Origin: Isoetes taiwanensis
Lineage: Eukaryota; Streptophyta; Lycopodiopsida; Isoetales; Isoetaceae
Direction of reading: 5' to 3'
Length of the DNA stretch: 64,000 bases
Assembly: GCA_021234155.1 (NCBI GenBank)
Contig: JAJEKV010000010.1
Location: 8,417,185 to 8,481,184 of the forward strand
How positions within the stretch are numbered: position 1 is the first letter of the stretch; the number at the start of each line of letters is the position of its first letter. The notes below the pieces were generated by a model. It had not been told where the DNA came from, made no database searches, and saw nothing but the letters and a program-made list of their open reading frames with translations. Of this stretch, positions 32,060 through 43,404 are shown one piece after another. The position numbers and the translations under genes are program-made.

Positions 32060-32662
32060 TCATTCCCCTGAAGTAGTATATCACTGCCTGAAGGAAATCA
32101 TTCCCCTGAGGTAGTATATCACTACCTGAATTCTCCTTTAAATCTAGAACTGACAGAAGAAAGTGGGATTTTATGGCAATCGCACAGCAAGGAGCATAAT
32201 GGCAGATTCTTGCCTTTAGTAGCAGACTGATTTTGGCTGGGCACCGGACTACAATCTCTCTTGCAATTCAAGACTCAGCATCTACAAACTGAACAGAGGA
32301 GGAGGTTTAATAAAAAAGGTCGCTTAGAGGTTTTGAAGTAATTGATTTAGCGAAAAGAAGATTGGAAGCTTGCCCTCTTATGCAGATATTGTGGTTTTTG
32401 CAACCCGAAATGGAGTACCTTTGATGAGTACAGGTTAGATAACTCATTTGAAACCAGTGCACAATATTTTATTCTTAAAACCAAGAATTTTCATATTATT
32501 AGATAGGAGTTCCTCTTTGGAGCGTACCTGGTGGAGGAAAAGATGGAAGAACATCTTCTCCTTCTGAAGTTGTTGCAAATTGAAGTCGTTGCAAATTCTC
32601 AAGATCGTCCTTTCAACATCGGTCAGCTCACTCAAAATTTCGTAGCTAAGGGCCTTTCTCAA
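32060..32662 (-). pseudogene. Gene-like segment, diverged duplicate of 33,175-33,640
   Basis: About 480 bp repeat 33,183-33,625 at a spacing of 1.07 kb, with scattered substitutions and small indels. The minus frame keeps FFHLFLHQVRSKEELLSN near a splice-like GGTACGCTCC, matching FFHLFLHQVRSKGDLLSN in the other copy. A 34-bp phrase (ATTCCCCTGA[A/G]GTAGTATATC...) is itself duplicated at 32,063 and 32,101. Product unknown. Confidence 0.45.
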
Positions 32663-33174
32663 GATAATCTCATTACTCTCGGTGATCTAAGAACCTAAAA
32701 AAGCATTTTCTTAGAACAAGCAGGAAAATCTTTCATTCGTTCATAATGAAGCACAAAACGTAAAGATAGATAGATAGATAGCTACAGTTTTTAAGCATTT
32801 GTATCAAACAAGATGGAGAAGGAAAACGAACTCCTACATGCTTCTATGCTTATATAAGAGAGAGACGGCTTCAAATGAAGCACGATACTGAACTCAAGCA
32901 AAAGATAAGCAAGATTCGTTCCAAGTTTTCAAGAAACTAAATCTTTAAGTTGTAAAGCTTTAACTAAATCTGTAACAAAGACTAAAGAAGGAAAGCAAAG
33001 ATTCTGGTTCTACTGTACTTTTCATTTCTTAAAACAGGGGCACATACCATAGGGCAAGCACATTGCACAAACTTTTCTAGAAGATTATAAGGATTCAACA
33101 ACTTCTTTAATACGGAAACTAATACAGCAACAATGTCCTAATGCTGTGGTTAATCATGATCCATCTACGCCACT

Positions 33175-34279
33175 GAGGTAGTATATCACTACCTGAATTC
33201 TCCGTTAAATCTAGAACTAACAGAAGAAAGTGGAATTTTACGGCAATCACACAGCAAGGATGGCAGATTCTTGCCATGCCCTACCTCGCTGCCTTTAGCA
33301 GCAGACTGATTTTGGCTGGGCACCGGGGCTACAATCTCTCTTGCAATTCTAGACTCAATATCTACAAACAGAATAGAGAAGGAGGTTGAATCAAACAGGT
33401 CGCTTAGAGGTTTTGAAGTGATTGGTTTAGCGAAAAGAAGATTGGATGCTTGCCCTCTTATGCAGATATTGTGGCTTTTGCAACCCGAAATGGAGTACCT
33501 TTGATGAGTACAGGTTAGATAACTCATTTCAAACCAATTAGATAGGAGGTCCCCTTTGGAGCGTACCTGGTGGAGGAAAAGATGGAAGAATATCTTCTGC
33601 TTCCGAAGTTGTTGCACAAAGCTTTTCAAACATTCTAATCAAGGAACGGATTTTAAGCTTCATTAAGCTTCAAGAAAGGCAGAGAACAAGTGATCTTTCA
33701 GCTTTGTTTCAATGATGAAGAGAAATAGAGAAACTAACCTAGAGAAGAATCCATTCTGCTACATCTAATGCATGCTTGGAAAGACGGCCTTTAGAAAAAA
33801 CGTGGGGACCTAATCCACTGCGCAAGAGCTCCAAACCATTTATTTCCGGGCCAAATCCGATAGGGAAGATGAACATAAAGCTTCTAGCCCCGTTAGGCAG
33901 TGCCGGCTAAAATTTCCAACCCTAGCGATTAGAACCTCCAACGGAATATTGTAAGGATTGCCCCACGGTTTTGTAAATACTCCAAATCTGTCGGAAATAG
34001 CTAAAGATACAGAATGAAACTGTTAAAACTTTGCCATTGCAAAAACGGCCAGTAAATCCGGAAGCCCACATTTGATTGATTGGCTTGCATGTAGCAAATC
34101 ACAGAAGCGAAAGGAGGCTGGGGGACGACGGCAACAGCTCGATGCAAGAAGAAGTTATTCTTTGACCCTTTCCATCTCCGTATCCAATTTTTTTCCGATT
34201 TTCTAATTTCCCTGGCCTTAGATTTGGGAAAGCAGAGATCCGATGGTGCAAAATAAGCCACATCAGATTTTGATGACAT
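33175..34279 (-). pseudogene. Unrecognised two-exon gene remnant
   Basis: A first-exon-like frame starts at the ATG at 34,279 (MSSKSDVAYFAPSDLCFP). A downstream frame, 33,629-33,189, reads QASNLLFAKPITSKPLSDLF and FDSTSFSILFVDIESRIARE before ending in a stop at 33,189. The upstream 65 bp contain a CACGTG G-box. The first exon is repeated at 43,586 (MSSKSDVPYFAPSNLYF) and the second at 32.1-32.6 kb, so this is a small dispersed family. I do not recognise the product. Confidence 0.4.
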
Positions 34280-34344
34280 GGAAATTACACGTGGATAGGC
34301 TAGAATTTGAGGAAAGGCTGTAGGCTCGGTAGGGCTGGTGTGCT
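34147..34344. repeat. Dispersed 200-bp repeat (partner 43,445-43,651)
   Basis: Starts AGAAGTTATTCTTTGACCC and ends GGGCTGGTGTGCT; the partner next to the hAT element shares start, end and orientation. Its end CTGGTGTGC (34,335) is inverted 25 bp later as GCACACCAG (34,369). Confidence 0.85.
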
Positions 34345-34355
34345 AAAAAAAAATA

Positions 34356-34395
34356 ACTAGCAAGAGGCACACCAGAAGGCTTTAGCAAGGTAAGA
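34356..34395 (+). repeat. Direct repeat, copy 2 (partner at 30,190)
   Basis: Same 40-bp sequence as 30,190-30,230 with two substitutions. Confidence 0.8.
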
Positions 34396-34491
34396 CTCAT
34401 TAGATTTTTATTTAGGCTAACTTATCATCAAACAGCTTGTGATAAGATTATGGTTGTAAAAAATTGTATTTTGATGGCACAAATTACAATG

Positions 34492-34880
34492 TTATTTTAA
34501 TATATTAAATTTTCTATTTCGCAGAAGGAACCAGTATTTCTTGGACTTGCTAGGTGTTGAGTTGAGGTTGTTGTAGCCATGTTGGGTGGCTTGGTGCTTT
34601 TGAATTAAATTTTTTTCTATTTGATGGGCTTCTGTTTGCGAGGTTGTGGTATGGAGGATGTCAATGTCGAAGTAGTCATCGAATAGTTTGTATTTGCAAA
34701 CATCTGGGGCCATTTTTTTGTTTGGATTGTTTTTGTGTTGGTAAATCCTTTGCTTTAAGTTTCTTGTTTGGCCTATATACTTCTTCATAGTTGGTCTGCA
34801 TGTTATCGAGTATATTGTAATTTGTTTTTGTTCCTTTTGGCTTGTACCTAATTGAACATTTGGAATTTTTTCAATTGTTT
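34492..34880 (-). CDS. GIY-YIG nuclease domain ORF, probably 5'-truncated
   Basis: The minus frame is open from about 34,880 and encodes a GIY-YIG endonuclease domain, the fold of many homing endonucleases, Penelope-type retroelements and DNA-repair nucleases. It shows IYSITCRPTMKKYIGQT (the GIY-like and YIG strands), then the Arg helix RNLKQRIYQH, the catalytic Glu in AHQIEKNLIQKH, and the closing GYNNLNSTPS; the stop is at 34,492. The first ATG (34,788) falls inside the domain, after the GIY strand, so the true start is lost or lies in an upstream exon. The segment is AT-rich. Homing-endonuclease, Penelope or giant-virus ancestry cannot be separated by eye. Confidence 0.8.
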
Positions 34881-34899
34881 GTTAAACAATATCATTTGC

Positions 34900-35860
34900 A
34901 ATTATGACATGTGAAGATTAGAAACAATATGGTTGAATTTAAAGTTGAAAATTTGACAAACACATAAGTGTTCAGGGTTTGATATTTTCAGCGCGATTCT
35001 TAGAAACCTACATGAAAAAATATGGGGATCTTAGTAATATAAATATATATTGGTGTAGTGGTTTATGTTTTATTTTATTAGCACTTGGCTTTACCTGTCG
35101 GTTCGGGTTTCTATTGTTGGTAATATTAGCATCCAATAAATGTTGGTATCTCCACATTCATTAATGAAGCAGAAGGTTCACAATCCATTGTCCTTCATAC
35201 TCTGCCAAGTCCCATGCATTTCTTATGGATAACAATACTTAACAATTGGGCTTGGCTAGTTGCTCAAATGGAAATAGATTATTTGGAGCATGCGTAATAC
35301 TTGAATGGTCTTTAGCAATTAGAGACAAGGACAAGAGTCTTATTGGGAGGCCAAATCAAGATATGCTTAGAACAACTTTATAATACACTCTTTGCAGGTT
35401 TCAATTCCCAGTGCAAGCGGTTAAAAACCCAATGCTTTTGATTCATTATTCATTATGTTCCCATATAAAATTTATTCACACTTTTCTTTGCTAATAAGTT
35501 GACCATCTTTGATGTGCAGACAACAAGGGCAGGCAAGGTTTGAAGTCTTGGACCCACTAGTATATATTAGGAAAAAGGACTACAAACATGCTCAGAATGG
35601 CATCAAAGCATAGAAGAACATTGTTTCAAACCTACACTGCTATCAATTATATACAGGTTTGTCCAACTGCTTTCATTAGCAGCCTCTTTCATGTGAGCAT
35701 GACAGATGATTGGTGGTTTTGGATGTTTAATACTGATGCTAAAAGTTGTTGGTCGAAGGTCAGGGGCTTTCACTCAAGCGTTATTTTCCTTTTCTAGGTC
35801 ACGTTGAAGCCCTTAATGATTCATTAGGCCCTTAATGATTCATTAGGCACATTCTGATGT
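34900..35860. other. AT-rich intergenic DNA
   Basis: No gene or element recognised. Short ORFs at 34,979 and 35,588 carry no motif. Confidence 0.45.
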
Positions 35861-35865
35861 GTTTA

Positions 35866-36135
35866 TTAAATAATGACAGAAGTTCCAAAATAAAAAATCT
35901 GTAGTTATTCTTAATAGTGGAACATTCTAGTGCATCCGATGTGTAGGCCAAGCTCAAAACAAAGCAATTTAACATAGAAAGCTAAATTTAACATTGCTAG
36001 AGCAAGCTGATGCTTGAAATCAAGCCTACAAATGTTAGTATAAAGACGATGCAATCTTCAATTGCATTACATGAGCCAAACTTAGGTACACAGGGCCAAG
36101 ACAGTCTGCTTTAGCAAAGCTATCCAAGCACCATT
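35866..36135. repeat. Segmental duplication, copy 1 (partner 36,655-37,080)
   Basis: Two blocks, AGTTCCA[A/G]AATAAAAAA...AACATTGCTAGAG and AAGCCTACAAATGTTAGTA...CCAAGCACCAT, recur in the same order at 36,680-36,815 and 36,965-37,075. The second copy has about 150 bp of extra sequence between the blocks. Confidence 0.85.
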
Positions 36136-36205
36136 TGAAATCTTGAAAATGCATCAAATTTTGGAGGAAGAGCTAGCTTTTCTTAAGCATCTTAGGCTTA
36201 TTATC

Positions 36206-36640
36206 TTAAGCATCTATACCAAGTTCAACCATTCCACGTTGTCCTTCCAAGTATTGATCTGACAACTTGGTGACAAAATCTTTCCATGTCTCAGGATTCA
36301 TCAAAACAGGCCATTTACTTAGAGATGGAAGACGCAACATTTCATTATCACATGTATCTAAGTGCAGATTTACCAAACAATACAAAAGCGGGATCTTAGC
36401 TTAAAGAAGCATGGACATCATAGCAAGTCTTTGGGAATGATTCTGCTTGGCAACACCTACTAGTTTCTTTGCAAATGACTCTGCCATGATGTCCTCCTTG
36501 GGTTTATTCACATGCTTGATGTTGCAAAAGTTCCCTCTAAAAGTTCCCTCTGCTTCCGCTCTTTAATTGAAATTGGAGCACTGCACTTCTATCTTGCAAC
36601 GGTTTCTGCCTTCAGTGTTTTACTGTAACATGCGAAAGAG
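36206..36640 (-). pseudogene. Unrecognised decayed coding segment
   Basis: Minus frames read SKTLKAETVAR-stop, then KCSAPISIKERKQRELLEGT, then after a frame change NIKHVNKPKEDIMAESFAKK and LVGVAKQNHSQRLAMMSMLL-stop. The last stretch is KIPLLYCLVNLHLDTCDNEM, then LRLPSLSKWPVLMNPETW and KDFVTKLSDQYLEGQRGMVE, with a stop at 36,206. Composition is clearly protein-like, but two internal stops and one frameshift break it. I cannot name the family. It lies between the two copies of a segmental duplication. Confidence 0.5.
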
Positions 36641-36654
36641 TTAGGCAGTAGGAA

Positions 36655-37080
36655 TCAAATAATGACGTGTTTATCAAATAATGAGAGAAGTTCCAGAATA
36701 AAAAACTTGTAGTTATTCTTAATAGTGGAACATACTGCACTTAGCATCCGATGTGTAGGCCAAGTTCAAAACAAAGCAATTTAACATAGAATAGTAAAGT
36801 TAACATTGCTAGAGAGACTGTAAAGGAAGGGGTCTGACACATCCATCCAAGCTTTGAAAGGCTTAAGACTCTTCTTCAAGTTTAACTGACGCCAAGCTGA
36901 TGCTTGAAATCAGTGCAGTTATGAAAAACAGTTGATTCCTAATAAGCTTGCATTTTCTTGTTATAAGCCTACAAATGTTAGTACGAAGACGATGCAATCT
37001 TCAATTGCATTACATGAGCCAAACTTAGGTACACAGGGCCAAGACAGTCTGCTTTAGCAAAGCTATCCAAGCACCATGCA
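36655..37080. repeat. Segmental duplication, copy 2
   Basis: Partner of 35,866-36,135, described there. Confidence 0.85.
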
Positions 37081-37254
37081 AGATTCATCTAAAATTACAT
37101 GACGACATCATTTTCACCTCAGGCCATTAGTCATCCTCATATACAATAAGCTAATGAAGCATGCAGCCACAACCCCTTGATAGGGCTTATCACTCCAAAG
37201 CAAGCTAATGTCTATGGGATCTAAAAATGGAGGTGTTGCATGCCAAGAGACAGC

Positions 37255-37273
37255 GATATATATATATATATAT
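37255..37273. repeat. (AT)n microsatellite
   Basis: About nine perfect AT units. Confidence 0.95.
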
Positions 37274-38660
37274 GCCCATAGGCTCTATCTAAGGTTTATT
37301 ACTTCTTGAACCAATAGCTAGCATGTTTAAAACATTAAAGTATTAGCATGCACCTAGCATGCGCCACTAAAAATAAAAATCCTGCAGAAGGCATAAGGCA
37401 CAAGAATAACCCAAAATCTGCTTCCATTAGTTATATCACTAAGCAGTATGATGCATGCAAAGAGACAGTATTATTTACATCTCTGATATGCACGAGACTA
37501 GGTTACCAATTACCATTGTAGGATAGATAAATCTAGGATGCATACATTCGTTTCAGCATGCATGTGTAATTCATACCTGTTATGCAAAGGGATCATGGAC
37601 ATACAACTGTTTCTTCATTCTAGCTAAATTAAATTTTCAGACTTGCCCCCTAGTTTGATAGAAAAGGTAGCCACATCTAGCAAGGCTTCATGCAAGGAGC
37701 AGCCAAAATAATATAGCAAATGTCCACCTCTATAAATACAGCTTAATTCAATTAATCACAAATGTAGAAGTGGTCCAGCATAGCTTGCTACAATTTATTA
37801 CATTGGCCAATTTGTAAATCTTGTTAGTAGCAATTGGTGGCAAGACTGAATTAGTAAAATATAAACTAAGAAGCAGAAATATAACTTTTCTTGCCTTTTC
37901 CTCCTTTTGAATTTTAAAAGGCCCACACCTGGAAGCCATGACTATCATTTTCAACTCTCATGTAAGGCATCTAAACGTATAAAAAACACAGAGGAACTCA
38001 AGTTTCTATGAACCTGTGCAAATGTGGACCGAATACAATAAAATGTCGAAGTTACAAGCACTCTTCCTCTTGAGAGATAAAAAATGCAAGCAAAGAGGGG
38101 CACAATGCAAGAATCTAAAATGCAATGCTTTACGTATATGGTCTGCCTAGCATTTTTGGTATTGAATCTATGGAAGCTTCCATATCTCCACCAAGCATAG
38201 TTTTGGGAGCACAGAAAGTAGCCATCAGTTGTAGCAACCTAATGCCAAAAGCAAGTAGATAAAATTCGGTCTTACTGGCCTAAACTAGTGAAAAGTAAAC
38301 ATACCTTATGCCATGTAATCTTGGCTTTTGCTTTCAGTATGTCTTCTTAAACATTCTGCAACAGATCGATGCCACTTGAGAAATGTCTACGGAAAAAATA
38401 TTAAAGCTGGTTAGCTACAAAGAATAGATTTGCTTCGATACAAAACTAAGAAAATGAAACTGGATATGTAATAAATAAGCTTGTGAAGTCTGTAATCAAG
38501 CACTTGAATCGAAGCATTACCTGAACTTCAAATTCGTCATAACTAAAGACAGGTCTGCTGAGCTTCAAAGGTATGAACCAGTAGCACAAAATGAGATTAA
38601 AAATAGATGCTGGAAAGGCCTTTGTTACGCTTCAAAAATCATAGACATAGACATTCACTA
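37274..38660. other. AT-rich intergenic DNA
   Basis: No gene, repeat or element recognised. Confidence 0.45.
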
Positions 38661-39050
38661 AAGTGTAATGCTTTTTCTGAATTCATTTGCATTCAGAAAA
38701 TCGAGGGGCAGAATGTATAAGACCCAATATTGGATCTATTGCAGATGCAATACAATGGGGTCTTCCTTGAACAACCGGATGCAGACAGCCAACAAGCAGG
38801 ATTCTGCGCAGGTTGCTTGGTCCTCCACAAATTCCATTTCTGCTCCACACGGAGTCACGGGTTCCAGGCTGCTCGGGTGCATAACCGACCTGCATTCCAT
38901 AACAAGGGGCAGATCGCAGCCGGATGCAGGGAAGCCGACCAAGCCAGGCCCGATCTGGGCCGCCACGGAGCAAGGGATCCGATCAGGGATCTGGCCATGG
39001 GATTCGACCATAGGGCGCCATGGATCTGGGGCTCCGGCCGCTGCTTGGAG
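38661..39050. other. GC-rich flank left of the hAT element
   Basis: A sharp rise in GC content and overlapping ORFs on both strands with no recognisable product. It may be a fragment of another repeat. Confidence 0.35.
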
Positions 39051-39077
39051 CAGGGCCGCCCAAGCCTTAAATTTGAA
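39051..39077 (+). repeat. hAT left terminal inverted repeat
   Basis: CAGGGCCGCCCAAGCC then TTAAATTTGAA; pairs with 43,284-43,318 with small gaps in the G/C run. Confidence 0.8.
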
Positions 39078-39086
39078 CATTGCAAT

Positions 39087-39220
39087 GCCATTCAAGAGGC
39101 CTTTGGCCCTTCAAAGAACGGTTGTCCTTTTTTTTGCCATGCAAATGAACGGCAATAGGAAAAAAATGCCATTCAACTTGAACGGCTTTGGCAAATGTCA
39201 CCCTTCAATTGAATGGCAAG
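39087..39220. repeat. Left subterminal palindromic motifs of the hAT element
   Basis: Variants of GCCNTTCAANNTGAANGGC: GCCATTCAAGAGGCC (39,087), GCCCTTCAAAGAACGG (39,106), GCCATGCAAATGAACGGC (39,136), GCCATTCAACTTGAACGGC (39,168) and CCCTTCAATTGAATGGCAA (about 39,201). They probably serve as transposase-binding sites. Confidence 0.75.
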
Positions 39221-40637
39221 CTTAAAAAAAAAAAAATTAATTTCTATTGTATATTCTTATTATTTTTATAGTTTTTTTCTTCCCCAATTAGTAGAAGTAG
39301 AACGAAATACCATTATTAATTTAAAATTAATGACACAATACGAAATTAATACCCCACCACCAACCAGCATTAAATATTTAAAAAAAAAAAAATGAATCTT
39401 GCAAAAATTGTTGACGAATCTTGCCAAATTCCCGCTTTTTTGCCCAATTCCCTGGACGATGGCGTTGCTTGCTGGATGATCCTACTCGGTCGTCTGCTCC
39501 AATTCTGCTCTTCTTCGATCCGAAATGAATCTTGAAGTACTGATAATGTTGGGGCCATCTGGCGCTGCTGGACGATCCGGCTAGAATTCTGCTCTCGGCC
39601 ATCAAAGGTAAACTCTTGGCCTCAGTGGTGATAAATCTGTTAGATAACATACGTTTAAGAGTAAATCTAGAAGATTACAGAAGAATTAAGTTAGTGTATA
39701 CTCTGAATTCACGATTCTACAGAACTGTACTGTGAAAGAACTTTCAAAATTTCGCGATTTTTCCAGAACTGCCCTGCCATAATTAGGGGTAATTCCTCCG
39801 ATTCTGATAGAACTGCCACTGAGCCGATTCCGTGAACTCAGAATCTGAACTCTGTTTTTGAATCTAGAAGGATCAAAGGAAAAATCGCAGACTTTAAAAG
39901 AAGGCCTGGATCAGACTTTAGAAGAAGGCCTGGATCAGACTTTTAAGATCCTTCTATACCAGGAAGCCTTTCGTGGAGAATGTCAGCACCATGCATAGCA
40001 ATTTGGGTCATATCCTTCTGTTACGTTACTGTAGTATTGGCAAATTACTGTAGTATTGCATTGCTTATTTGGCAAATTGGCAGCACATAGCTTTCCTGCC
40101 ACCAACTCTCCCCGTTACTTTTTGTTGTAGTCTCAAGATTATAAAGGACTCTTCTGCTGGTCGTTTTCTGTTAGGAAGGTCAAGGTAAGCTAATTGTTAA
40201 GGTAAGGGCTTCAGAGAATACTTCCATTTAGTAAATGTCTTGATTTGAATAAATTATGTGAACAATACTGTATTACAGAGTGCATGGAATAATTGGTGAA
40301 ATGAAGGATGCATGGAGTGGTTGTCGGACTCGGAAGAACAGTTCAACAATATACACTTACCATGGATTTAAAGGTGAAGCCTTTATCTTTGTTAGACTAG
40401 GCTTAGGAAAACTGTGTTGAGATATAAAAATATAACTGTTCATTGCAATCAATATGGCTTCTTGAAGGACTCTAAACGTATTGATTTTGCCAGAGATTTT
40501 TTCCTTGGGATTATGCTCGTGATCATTTTTTGGTCCTGATTATGCTCTAAGCTTGTTTCCAGAGATAGTTAAAGGTATGTATTAGTTTTATTTCATATAT
40601 TGTCTCCCTTTTTTTTTACCAATTCTTTTTGGTATAG

Positions 40638-43062
40638 ATGGTAAGACCCAAAAAAGATCCTCGTCAGCAAGATATATTCAAAGCTTTTCATAAGTCTCAA
40701 GCAAGAAGAGGAGCAAGAAGCACTACCTCTACCTATGTTGAGATTGAAGCATCTAATGATGCCTTAGATCTTAATGCAGAACCAGACATAGACGAGGAAG
40801 ATGACATGTCAGATGAGGAATTTGATGAATTTGAAGAGTGTGATGGAACTGTCGTTACAAAAAAGTTTAAAAGAGTTTGGAAACCAAGTTGGGTTATTCC
40901 ATATCCATGGAATTATTGTGTTGGAATTCCTCCTAATCAAAGGATTAAATGTAAATGGTGTGTGGAATTTAAGATGGACACACCTTTTGCAAAAGGGGGT
41001 AGTTCTTCTATACAAAGAGGAGCTTTAGCTACTCATGATAAGTCAGAGGTTCACAAGCTTGCTACCTTACGCATGGAAGCTAAGAAGAAGCCACCAACTT
41101 CCACTATTCCAAAAGCTGTTGTGCTTATGTGTGAACAAGAAAAGGCTCGTATCGTTTGTGTGATAAAATGTGCATACAAAGTTGCATCACAAATGCAATC
41201 TTTGAAGGAGTATGAGAGGCTTTGTGATTTTCAAAGATTGATTGGGACTCCTAATATGCCTATCAACGACGAGTACTCATCTTATACAAATCTTATGGCA
41301 GGTACATTTATTCGAATTATGTTTAATTTATATATATCTTCCTATGAGATTAATTTGTGTTTTGCTCTTCTTTATTTTTTTTAAAGCTCAAATGTTCATT
41401 CACTTCATTTTTGTTAATCTCATTTAGGTAAAGATTTTATGGCTGCTGCCCATCGAGCATACTTGGAGATATTATTGAAGGAGGTTGTGGAGAGTCCATT
41501 CTACTCCATAATGGTTGACGAGAGTACCGATAGATCTTTGGAGCAACATCTCATTGTTTATGTGTGTTACTTAACGGAGAAAGGCAAGGGCATACCATGC
41601 ACACGTTTCTTGAAATTACTTGGAATCAAAGATGGTACATCTAATACCCTTTATCAAAGTGTTGTTTCTTGTTTGAATGAATTGGGGCTGCCTATGTCAA
41701 GACTAGTTGGCATTGCAACCGATGGTTGTTCGGCAATGGTTGGGTCACAAAATGGTCTTGTAACACAACTTGAAGGGATGTACCACATTTAGTAGGTGTG
41801 CATTGTATTGCTCATCGAGAAGCACTTAAAGACTAGTGATGCTTTCAATTACTTTCAGTATTTAAAGATCTTGAGAAATTGGCAAGGAAAGTGAGTTCAT
41901 GGGTGGGTAGATCTTCAAGAAGGCATGCAAGTTTACGTTCTTTGGAGGAGGTTTTTGATTTGCCAAAGATTAACTTGCAACAAATCCATGATGTGAGATG
42001 GCTTTCTCGTGGCAATGTCATCTCAATGTGTTGTGAAATTGATGCGGCTCTTATGCGCTTATGGGAAACAAATGAAGAACATGAACTACTAAGTTCTTTC
42101 AAAAAGGCAAGTGTGCAATTCTATTTTCATTTCCTTGCTGATGTTTTATTGGAGCTTAATGTCTTGAATAAGCTTTTCCAAGAAGGCATGGTTGAAATTT
42201 CAAGCATATCATCTACGGTTTCCTCCACTATTGCTATTTTAGATTCAAGGTATCTTGGTACATCTTTTGGAAGACGTGCCAAGTATACTACTGAATTCTT
42301 AGCGATGGTTCAAGAGCATGAAGGTCACTTGCTTTATAAGGATGATGGAGGTTTTCGTCATAGGTATATATGAATTCTTTTGATAGCCAATGTTTGTTTT
42401 GTATTGTCACTTCGTAGTTATATATTTCATTGCTTACTAGGTACATGCTTTCCTTTGATACGCCTTCATTTGGAGACACAATTGCATCATGTGTCAAAGT
42501 TGGTCAAGAATTTGTGAGGAAAGTCATATCATGTTTGAAGCAAAGATTTAATGATCGAGGGGAAGATTTGTTAGCAAGCACAAAGTTATTCTCCACAAAT
42601 GAATATCCTATGGATTCGAAGGAAATGGAAGACCAAACAGATAAGTGGACTAGCACTTTATGCAACAATTTTGGGGAAGGAAAATATGCATTTCTTGATA
42701 TTGAAAAGTGCAAAGGGCAAGCATATTCATTTGTAGTAAGATTACAAGTGCAACAAAGCCGTAAGAACATGAAGACTTTATGGGATGCTTGTAGAGTGTG
42801 TGATTTCTATTTTGATGTCTACGATGACGTGATGAAGTTATGGCAAGCAGTTCTAGTTCTTCCAGCATCATCTGTAGAATGTGAACGTGGATTCCGAAGG
42901 CAAAACTTGATAAAGGATGATGATCGAGAATCTTTGAATCTGAAAACTCTTGAAATGTTGATGTTCTTATCATTATCATCGCCTGACGTGGCAGATGCAG
43001 ACTATGAGATGATCTATGCTAATTGGATGGATCATAAGCAACGCCGCATGGTGCAATTGTAA
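40638..43062 (+). pseudogene. hAT transposase with BED-like zinc finger and dimerisation domain, one frameshift and two stops
   Basis: Exons 40638-41301, 41428-42363 and 42441-43062 join in frame through GT-AG introns, about 740 residues in all. The N-terminus is acidic and carries a CKWC...H...H finger (IKCKWCVEF, ATHDKSEVHKLA). The catalytic core shows MVDESTDRSLEQH (first Asp) and IATDGCSAMVGS (second Asp), then HDVRWLSRGN and LADVLLELNVLN, the region of the catalytic Glu. The C-terminus has the hAT dimerisation signature LVLPASSVECERGFRRQNL. A frameshift near 41,782 and the adjacent stops TAG TGA at 41,834-41,839 interrupt the core, where the frame otherwise reads LVGVHCIAHREALKD. The copy is inactive as written, but only lightly decayed. 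Confidence 0.93.
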
Positions 43063-43197
43063 ACTTTGGGCTATTGAATCATAATATGAAGGCCTTTAAG
43101 CTTTATGTGTGAATTATATATGATGAAGTGTTTTTGCTTTCATATTGAAGATGTGCTTGTTTATTGCAGCTTTAATGAATGGCTAAGAAAAAATTTA

Positions 43198-43318
43198 ACC
43201 TTCAAAAGAATGGCACCTTGGTAAAATTGCCTTTCAACATGAATGGCAACTCTAAAAAGTTGCCCTTCAAAAAAATGGAGATACCACCATTCAATTTTAA
43301 GGCTTGGGGCCGCCCCCT
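43198..43318. repeat. Right subterminal motifs and terminal repeat of the hAT element
   Basis: CCTTCAAAAGAATGGCA (about 43,199), GCCTTTCAACATGAATGGC (43,229) and GCCCTTCAAAAAAATGG (43,262) match the left-end palindrome. The terminal repeat occupies 43,284-43,318 (TTCAATTTTAAGGCTTGGGG onward). Confidence 0.75.
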
Positions 43319-43404
43319 TTTTGTGGTCGCAGGCAGACAGCGGCGCTTAAAAAAAAAAATCAAGACAGTGTTCTTGCTTTGCTTCACATATCTTCACAAA
43401 GTCT

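Larger units (their letters stand above)
39051..43318 (+). mobile_element. hAT-superfamily DNA transposon, about 4.27 kb
   Basis: The left end CAGGGCCGCCCAAGCCTTAA and the right end, read inverted as AGGGGGCGGCCCCAAGCC then TTAAAATTGAA, are imperfect terminal inverted repeats of a typical hAT type (CAGGG...). Between them lies a three-exon hAT transposase on the plus strand, and both subterminal regions carry copies of a palindromic motif. An 8-bp target duplication is not visible (flanks GCTTGGAG and TTTTTGTG), so one boundary may be eroded. Confidence 0.88.

Noticed and set aside
38668-39225. 185-aa plus-strand ORF in GC-rich DNA
   Set aside because: Overlapping ORFs exist in several frames on both strands, no motif is visible, and the ORF runs into the hAT terminal repeat and subterminal motifs.
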